Shown here: one piece after another, positions 5,997 through 9,798 of the stretch
How positions within the stretch are numbered: the first letter of the stretch is position 1
Layout of the letters: each line of letters begins with the position of its first letter
DNA from: an uncultured Oscillospiraceae bacterium
GTDB taxonomy: Bacteria; Bacillota_A; Clostridia; Oscillospirales; Oscillospiraceae
DNA length: 9,798 nucleotides
Assembly: GCA_900757695.1 (NCBI GenBank)
Contig: CAAEOU010000252.1
Coordinates: 1 to 9,798, forward strand
Reading direction: 5' to 3'
Position numbers and translations under genes: made by a program
The notes under the pieces: model-generated
What the model was told of the DNA's origin: nothing
The model's input: only the letters and a program-made list of their open reading frames with translations
Database searches by the model: none

Positions 5997-6530
5997 TCAA
6001 AGGGCGGTGCCCTTCTTCGGTACGAAAAAGCGGCTCATATCCACACGCTCCAATTCCAGCAGCTTTACCTTTTTATCGATTCCTCCTGCATATCCGGTGA
6101 GGCTCCCATTTGCGCCCACCACCCGGTGGCAGGGAATGATAACGGAGATTTTGTTGTGCCCAACGGCTCCGCCCACAGCCTGTGCAGACATTCGGGCAAG
6201 TCCCTGCTTCTTTGCAAGCTGCTGTGCAATTTCACCGTAGGTAACCGTTTGTCCATAGGGAATCTGCAAAAGGCGCTTCCACACTGACTGCTGGAACGCA
6301 GATCCGACAGGGTGCAGCGGCGGCAAAAAGTCGGGCTGTCCTCCGGAAAAATATATGTCCAGCCAGCGCTTTGCCGCTGTGAGGACGGGGGTTTCCTGCA
6401 CCCTGTGTACCGCCGGAAGCTGATCGGCAAGGTATTTTTCGCCGTCAAACCACAGCCCCGTCAGTCCCATCTCATCCGCAGCCAGCAGGATGCCGCCCAA
6501 TGGAGACTCATAATGGCAGGTAGATATCAT
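5997..6530 (-). CDS. ogt: methylated-DNA--[protein]-cysteine S-methyltransferase (Ogt type)
   Basis: The 177-residue product is an O6-alkylguanine-DNA alkyltransferase, a suicide DNA-repair protein that moves the alkyl group from O6-alkylguanine onto its own cysteine. The signature IIPCHRVV (131-138) holds the acceptor Cys134, and the DNA-binding helix-turn-helix region is FQQSVWKRLLQIPYGQTVTY (79-98) with AVGHNKISV (122-130) before the active site. NGSLTGYAGG (141-150) completes the pocket. The N-terminal ribonuclease-like domain (MISTCHYESPLGGILLAADE) is short, as in Ogt rather than Ada. No AraC-type domain is fused. The ATG at 6530 has an AGGAG site about 9 bases upstream. It follows the sortase gene on the same strand with an 82-base gap and is convergent to the sirtuin gene. 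No functional link to either neighbour is apparent. Confidence 0.95.
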   Translation of the reverse strand: MISTCHYESPLGGILLAADEMGLTGLWFDGEKYLADQLPAVHRVQETPVLTAAKRWLDIYFSGGQPDFLPPLHPVGSAFQQSVWKRLLQIPYGQTVTYGEIAQQLAKKQGLARMSAQAVGGAVGHNKISVIIPCHRVVGANGSLTGYAGGIDKKVKLLELERVDMSRFFVPKKGTAL

Positions 6531-6583
6531 CTGATCCGCTCCTTATTTTCCTTTGCTTCTGCTTATCATCTTTCATTTCCGGA

Positions 6584-6608
6584 TTTACGCTTCCTCAGAA
6601 AGCGCAAA
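6584..6608. repeat. weak inverted repeat in the sortase-ogt gap
   Basis: TTTACGCTT (6584-6592) and AAGCGCAAA (6600-6608) are inverted copies matching 8 of 9 positions around a 7-base spacer. It lies 5 bases past the sortase stop. Neither side is followed by a T run, so termination is doubtful. It may be only a weak mRNA hairpin. Confidence 0.3.
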
Positions 6609-6612
6609 TATC

Positions 6613-7401
6613 TTATTCCACCAATATTCCATGGAGCACAAAGCGTGCATCCGAAAAATCATAGCTGCAGGTGGACAGCGTAACAATCCGTGCGGTCGCA
6701 TCCGGTGCAACGCCGCTCTGAAAACAGGACCGGGCAATGGCATGCTCGATCCATGTCTGCCGTTTCTCTCCTGCTAAATCCAGATCCCACGCATCCGCAT
6801 CCGTTTCCGCTACATACCCTGCAAAAAATTGCAGTTTATAGTGGGCCTCCGGCGTGATCAGCCACCCCCATGTATGGGTGTCATAGAACGCCTGCTGTTT
6901 ATACTGTTCCAGCTCGGAAAACATGGTGGTGTTTTTCATGTGATGACCATAAATGATCGAGTGAGCATCTGTCAGTGCCGCACTGCATCGGCTGTCCAGA
7001 AAAATGCTGCCTGCGTGATTGGGCGTCCCGTCAAACATACGCCGCAGGTAATCATTGTTCTCTTTTCCCTGAACGATCGGATAGTTGATATCCGTCCCTT
7101 CGATATAGATCCAGCCTATCACATCGGGATTGATATTCCGGAGGGCCTCAAAATCCACCTGCGGCCAGTCGCCGTCCTCCTCCGCAGATTCTGCGGTCGC
7201 TTTTGCCGCTGTGTGCGGCGGCGGCGCTGCATCCTCCGCCCCGGCAGACGTGTCAGGTATTTGCGCATACTGTGCCAGCGCCGCATAGGTCTTTTCTCCC
7301 TGCCGGTAATCCCTCACGATACGCCAGATCTGTACCACGGAAACGCCAATCAGAAGCGCAAGAACCAGCATGATCCCATTTAATATTCTGTTTTTCTTCA
7401 T
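6613..7401 (-). CDS. srtB: class B sortase
   Basis: The 262-residue product is a membrane-bound transpeptidase that cuts a sorting motif in secreted proteins and attaches them to the cell wall or to other pilin subunits. An N-terminal membrane anchor spans about 8-26. A low-complexity Ala/Glu/Pro linker lies at 50-78. The sortase barrel runs about 82-262. Class B hallmarks are NPDVIGWIYIEGTDINYPIV (91-110), GSIFLDSRC (131-139), YGHHM with His153 at the catalytic position, TLSTCSYDF with catalytic Cys245, and DARFVLHG with Arg253. The ATG at 7401 has an AAGGAGG site close upstream. It lies 69 bases after the stop of a gene remnant encoding a TPDTG sorting signal, so that surface protein was probably its dedicated substrate. 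All catalytic residues are intact, although the substrate gene looks broken. Confidence 0.95.
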   Translation of the reverse strand: MKKNRILNGIMLVLALLIGVSVVQIWRIVRDYRQGEKTYAALAQYAQIPDTSAGAEDAAPPPHTAAKATAESAEEDGDWPQVDFEALRNINPDVIGWIYIEGTDINYPIVQGKENNDYLRRMFDGTPNHAGSIFLDSRCSAALTDAHSIIYGHHMKNTTMFSELEQYKQQAFYDTHTWGWLITPEAHYKLQFFAGYVAETDADAWDLDLAGEKRQTWIEHAIARSCFQSGVAPDATARIVTLSTCSYDFSDARFVLHGILVE

Positions 7402-7429
7402 GGCGTTCCTCCTTCCGCCCCATGGGCAG

Positions 7430-7464
7430 CTCCGGCAGACAGTCCGAAAGCCCGTCTGCCGGAG
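7430..7464 (-). repeat. strong hairpin between surface-protein remnant and sortase gene
   Basis: CTCCGGCAGAC (7430-7440) and GTCTGCCGGAG (7454-7464) form a perfect 11-base-pair stem with a 13-base loop. It begins 6 bases after the TAA of the surface-protein remnant, reading on the minus strand. After the stem the minus strand continues CTGCCCATGGGGCGG, with no T run. It may be an attenuator or stability element that sets more surface protein than sortase from one message, rather than a full terminator. Confidence 0.6.
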
Positions 7465-7470
7465 TATCGG

Positions 7471-7620
7471 TTATTCGTGTTTCTTCTTATACGCCGCAAT
7501 GCCGATCAATACAGCGGCACAGGCCAGCAGCACAAACAGCCAGAGGAATAGATTCTGGGAATCTCCGGTGTCTGGTGTATCTCCGGGTGCTGTACTGGAT
7601 CTTACCATCGGCGCCATTGG
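7471..7620 (-). pseudogene. surface-protein remnant, fragment 5: TPDTG cell-wall sorting signal
   Basis: This frame encodes a complete C-terminal sorting signal: APGDTPDTGDSQ, with the pentapeptide TPDTG at 7564-7578, a hydrophobic helix LFLWLFVLLACAAVLIGIAA and the charged tail YKKKHE ending at TAA 7471-7473. Clostridial signals of the form xPxTGD followed by S and a membrane helix are common sortase substrates. Its frame is +1 to the preceding fragment, so as written it is not attached to the protein it should anchor. Confidence 0.75.
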
Positions 7621-7894
7621 ATTGGATTTCCGTATAGGCCTCTGCACCGGTCAGCGGATTTCCCTCCGCATCCACAGCTGTCAGCTGGAACTGGAACTTC
7701 CCGTCCTCTGTGCAGAGCACGTTGTCCACGTACTTCCATGCCTCCGGCGTGAATTTCGGTATCTTCGTCGACTGAATGCTGCCATACTGGCCATGCACCT
7801 TCAGCATGTCGATGCTTGGGCTTTCGGCCTCCTCCACCTTTTTGCCGTCGATCATCAGGTCTGCGCTGTTGCACAGGCCGTCAATGCTCGTCAT
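7600..7894 (-). pseudogene. surface-protein remnant, fragment 4 (pilin isopeptide-like)
   Basis: This fragment reads SIDGLCNSADLMIDGKKVEE, then FTPEAWKYVDNVLCTEDGKF, QFQLTAVDAEGNPLTGAEAY and SNGADGKIQYS. The strand with FQFQLTAVDAEGNPL followed by an NGADGKIQY turn resembles the FctA/Spy0128-like pilin isopeptide-linkage domain, in which FTFxLxDxDG and DADGxIxF elements are typical. Beyond GKIQYS the frame becomes arginine-rich and non-coding in style; the natural continuation is the +1 frame with the sorting signal. The second half of such a domain is missing, suggesting a deletion as well as a shift. Confidence 0.5.
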
Positions 7895-8576
7895 GCATAT
7901 AGACCTCCGGGTCAAACTCCACCCAGTAATAGTTGCCCCGATAATTGTTGCTGCAACTGTTGATATTCGTATATACACGGTCTGCAATGTAATCGTACTG
8001 CATACTGGGGTCATAAGTGCTGCTGCTGATAGACGGGGTGCCCAGCTGGTTATAGTTCACAGACACGCTTCCCTCTGCCGTAAGCTCCGGCAGGGACTCT
8101 GCGCCGCTCAAGGTGGCCGTTCCCGTGTAAGGAACGATTCCTGTCTGCATATAATCGTCATAGGGCAGCGTGGGTACATTCAGCGTCAGGCTTTGAATGT
8201 TCTTTGCCATACCGCCGTTCCCATCAGAGATCTTTACATGAATGGTGCCTGTAATATAAGAATACCGATCCCCCGCATGGCTGACCGTATCCGCCACCGC
8301 ATCAGAGCGCAGGAAGCTCAGTTCTGCCTGCACCTCTCCCTTTGTGCCCCGGATGGTGATCGTTGTGATGCCGTTTTCATCCGTCACCACATCGTCTTTC
8401 GCTGCCTGGACAAACTCTGACAGCGCTTTTCCGTTCTCATCTCTGGTTGAATACTCGATTCTAAGACTCAGAAGCGGCCCGGTATTATCCCCATAGGCAG
8501 TCGTAATGGTCTGGTTTTGTTCATTGATCCAAACGCCCATGGCAGAATCCGGGGTGATTGTCAGATCCGAATAGGG
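7881..8576 (-). pseudogene. surface-protein remnant, fragment 3 (Ig-like)
   Basis: This is the longest intact piece, about 230 residues from PYSDLTITPDSAMGVWINEQ to a TGA at 7881-7883. It contains ITTITIRGTKGEVQAELSF and ITGTIHVKISDGNGGMAKNI, regular beta-strand patterns of Ig-like adhesin domains, then a tyrosine/asparagine-rich stretch (YNQLGTPSISSSTYDP, NNYRGNYYWVEFDPEVYM). An ATG inside (8540) would give a 219-residue ORF, but it lacks a ribosome site and a signal peptide. The reading continues in another frame from about 7894 (TSIDGLCNSADLMIDGKK). Confidence 0.6.
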
Positions 8577-8950
8577 AAAAACACATCCGGTTCTTTGTGC
8601 GCTTCCTCTGATCCCACCGTCGGCTCTTCCTCCGCCGCATTTTCGCCGGAATGCTGCATCAGCTGCTGCCGGGTCATATTGGCGCTCCAGTAATAGGTCG
8701 TTGGCCCGCCGGAGTATCCGGAGAGATTCAGGCCATAGCTAGCAGTGAGCGGCCGATCCGAATCCGGGGTGACCGTAAAGCTGACGCTGCCGCCGGGCAC
8801 ATAGGTGATGGTACAGGTCTCGCCGGGGTTCAGATCCTCACTGACCGTGGCGCCATACTGGAACTTGCCCGCAATGTCGATCTGCTCATCCACGCCCGTA
8901 AAAAACAGCTTTAGTTTATAGTCATCTGTAGTGCCGTATATGCCGCATAG
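8561..8950 (-). pseudogene. surface-protein remnant, fragment 2
   Basis: The frame reads DDYKLKLFFTGVDEQIDIAG, then PGETCTITYVPGGSVSFTVT, a beta-sandwich-like strand pattern, and an acidic linker ENAAEEEPTVGSEEAHKEP before PDVFFP and a TGA at 8561-8563. The next frame takes over at the T5 run (8577-8581) with PYSDLTITPDS, so one lost T explains the break. A GTG near 8893 is only an internal valine codon, not a convincing start, because the upstream sequence continues in frame. Confidence 0.55.
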
Positions 8951-9138
8951 GCATGGCCCTGTCCATTGATGCTAAAGAACTCCGTGGGCACAGATGGGTT
9001 CAGAAGCTGATTTCCCGCCGAATTCGTCTCCGCAGGCACCAGCTCTTTGGGCAGCGCACTCATATTTGTGGTTTCAATCAGCCCGCAGTACACATTTTGC
9101 AGGAATCCCTGCGTACCGCCTCCTTTGGAATGATTTTC
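8911..9138 (-). pseudogene. surface-protein remnant, fragment 1 (N-terminal side)
   Basis: This open stretch follows a TAA at 9139-9141 and ends at TAA 8911-8913. It carries GGGTQGFLQNVYCGLIETT and, further on, SVPTEFFSINGQGHAYAAYT, an aromatic/polar mix like an extracellular protein. There is no good ribosome site or signal peptide. The reading should pass into the next frame near 8930, where TTDDYKLKLFFTGVDEQ continues it naturally. Upstream text in other frames (for example KLYQEYYSLI) may be more of the same gene but breaks repeatedly. Confidence 0.5.
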
Positions 9139-9359
9139 TTATTAAAGAGTAATACTCCTGATATAGCTTGTCAATACATAAGCCAATATAACCAATCCCA
9201 AGGTGGAATTCCCGGCTGCTGCATGACAGACATCCATCTTATACAGCCAAAATGCATGACCACGGGCCCATGCACGCTGGCCGGCCATGGGCTATGCGAG
9301 CCGGTATATGCTGCGGGATACCCGGGCACTCCCCTCTGCAACATAACCGGATATAGCCG
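9139..9359. other. non-coding or decayed stretch upstream of the surface-protein remnant
   Basis: No convincing gene is seen on either strand. All three minus frames carry stops, and the plus-strand reading that spans it shadows the surface gene. The part 9261-9320 is dense in GC palindromes (GGGCCC, TGGCCGGCCA at 9278-9287, CCATGG, CCCGGG), with an inverted repeat GCCCATG (9266-9272)/CATGGGC (9286-9292). TGCATGAC occurs twice, at 9220-9227 and 9253-9260. A short hydrophobic minus-frame piece (LGLVILAYVL) could be a decayed signal peptide or chance. Confidence 0.45.
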
Positions 9360-9392
9360 AAAAGAGCTGCCGCATTGCACGGCAGCTCTTTT
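9360..9392. terminator. strong intrinsic terminator, probably bidirectional
   Basis: AAAAGAGCTGCCG (9360-9372) and CGGCAGCTCTTTT (9380-9392) form a perfect 13-base-pair stem with a 7-base loop. The T's close the stem on each strand, giving a terminator shape in both directions. It lies 50 bases past the stop (9443-9445) of the minus-strand gene at the window end, so it most likely ends that transcript and insulates the surface-protein region. Confidence 0.85.
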
Positions 9393-9442
9393 CTATGTTA
9401 CTTTTTCTCAGAAAAATTTGTCCACGGTCGTTCCCGTTCCGA

Positions 9443-9798
9443 TCAGTCTTCCTGCGGATCGGGGCGATAGGGCTTCTTTCCCTGATAGGCATATGGATTC
9501 ACCGCAGTCCCTGCGTCCACCTCTTCCAGCCATTTGAAGGGCTCTGTCCGGAAGGCATTCCATGTATCCTCATTCATGGGCCCCTGCATCGCCGGGAAGG
9601 TATACCGCCAATAATTGGTTCTGGCAATGTATTTTTCATCCTGCTGCCCTGCGTTCACATCGCCCATCTCGTTGGCGGCGATCCGCAGCAGCGAACCATA
9701 CTGCTCCGAAACCGTATGGAGCTTCAAATCCTCCACAAAGAGCTTTTTCAGGGGACGCTTTGCCAGATTTGCCATAATGGTGCGGTTTTCATAGGGCA
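9443..9798 (-). CDS. unrecognised protein, C-terminal 117 codons (partial)
   Basis: The reading frame is open from the window edge to TGA at 9443-9445. The visible part reads PYENRTIMANLAKRPLKKLF and then LHTVSEQYGSLLRIAANEMG, later NYWRYTFPAMQGPMNEDTWN and a proline-rich end (GKKPYRPDPQED). An internal ATG at 9775 is available but has no ribosome site and the frame stays open upstream, so I take it as a fragment of a longer protein. It is soluble, rich in aromatic and charged residues, and has no membrane segment or sorting signal. I do not recognise the family. Its own terminator at 9360-9392 separates it from the sortase-linked region, so there is no operon link. Confidence 0.7.
   Translation of the reverse strand, partial: PYENRTIMANLAKRPLKKLFVEDLKLHTVSEQYGSLLRIAANEMGDVNAGQQDEKYIARTNYWRYTFPAMQGPMNEDTWNAFRTEPFKWLEEVDAGTAVNPYAYQGKKPYRPDPQED

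Larger units (their letters stand above)
7471..9138 (-). pseudogene. frameshifted sortase-anchored surface protein (pilin/Ig-like domains, TPDTG signal)
   Basis: Five minus-strand fragments in changing frames read in order as one extracellular protein. From the N-terminal side they are 9138-8911, about 8950-8561, about 8576-7881, about 7894-7600 and about 7620-7471. Joins need a -1 shift near 8930, a -1 shift at the T5 run 8577-8581, a +1 shift near 7890 and a +1 shift near 7600. The reconstructed product is roughly 550 residues, threonine/serine-rich and beta-strand-like, with a pilin-isopeptide-like stretch and a C-terminal TPDTG sorting signal, membrane helix and KKK tail. No signal peptide is found: the frame breaks at 9139-9141 (TAA). 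All neighbouring genes are intact, which favours real decay over generally poor sequence, but error in a low-coverage assembly cannot be excluded. The sortase downstream is its likely partner. Confidence 0.65.

Noticed and set aside
5897..6530. Alkyltransferase as part of the ADP-ribosylation island
   Set aside because: It is convergent with the sirtuin, separated by a hairpin, and has its own ribosome site; DNA repair of alkyl damage has no shown tie to SirTM.
8570..8590. Programmed -1 frameshift at the T5 run
   Set aside because: The sequence G TTT TTC does not fit the X XXY YYZ slippery heptamer, no clear downstream structure is seen, and several other shifts occur in the same gene, so decay or error is simpler.
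8953..9537. Plus-strand, cysteine-containing ORF of 194 codons
   Set aside because: It spans the surface-gene remnant, the intrinsic terminator and the end of the minus-strand gene; a gene running through a perfect terminator stem is unlikely, and no domain is recognisable.
1..9798. CRISPR array, tRNA, rRNA or insertion sequence
   Set aside because: No regularly spaced repeats, no tRNA-like cloverleaf and no transposase or terminal inverted repeats were noticed on reading; a tRNA search program was not available.

Overview
The window looks like chromosomal DNA of a Gram-positive anaerobe of the Bacillota, most likely a gut clostridium of the Lachnospiraceae/Oscillospiraceae kind. The reasons are strong GGAGG-type ribosome binding sites, a GC-moderate to GC-rich composition, an HxlR regulator, a class B sortase with an LPXTG-like sorting signal, and a pilus-type secretion gene set with a DUF4860-like protein. 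This is inferred from gene style; there is no rRNA or other phylogenetic marker in the window.

Layout. (1) Positions 1-2573, minus strand: a tight operon reading transglutaminase-like lipoprotein, then a GspF/PilC-type inner-membrane platform protein, then a 100-residue membrane-anchored protein with a pseudopilin-like tail, then a DUF4860-like pilin-type protein cut by the window edge. It resembles part of a type IV pilus/type II secretion-like envelope machine with its ATPase outside the window. (2) Positions 2675-5896: an HxlR regulator (minus) divergent from a four-gene plus-strand operon: an FMN split-barrel (pyridoxamine-phosphate-oxidase-like) protein, a second split-barrel protein fused to a two-cluster ferredoxin, a zinc-type macrodomain and an M-class sirtuin (SirTM). 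SirTM/macrodomain pairs write and erase protein ADP-ribosylation. In the well-studied Staphylococcus/Streptococcus operons the target is a lipoylated GcvH-L encoded alongside a lipoate ligase; neither is seen here, and flavin/iron-sulfur proteins occupy their place. This is the most interesting part of the window. (3) Positions 5997-6530, minus: an Ogt-type O6-alkylguanine-DNA alkyltransferase, convergent with the sirtuin across a hairpin.

(4) Positions 6613-9138, minus: an intact class B sortase preceded by the remains of its likely substrate, a surface protein with Ig-like/pilin-isopeptide-like segments and a TPDTG sorting signal. The surface gene is split over at least five reading frames and looks like a pseudogene or a badly sequenced stretch. 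(5) Positions 9139-9798: a non-coding stretch with a strong, probably bidirectional intrinsic terminator at 9360-9392, then the C-terminal end of an unrecognised minus-strand protein running off the window.

How they work together: the central island is best read as a redox-responsive ADP-ribosylation module, with HxlR as sensor/regulator, flavin and Fe-S proteins as redox partners or targets, SirTM as writer and the macrodomain as eraser. The two flanks are cell-envelope functions (pilus-like secretion; sortase anchoring) with no evident link to it.
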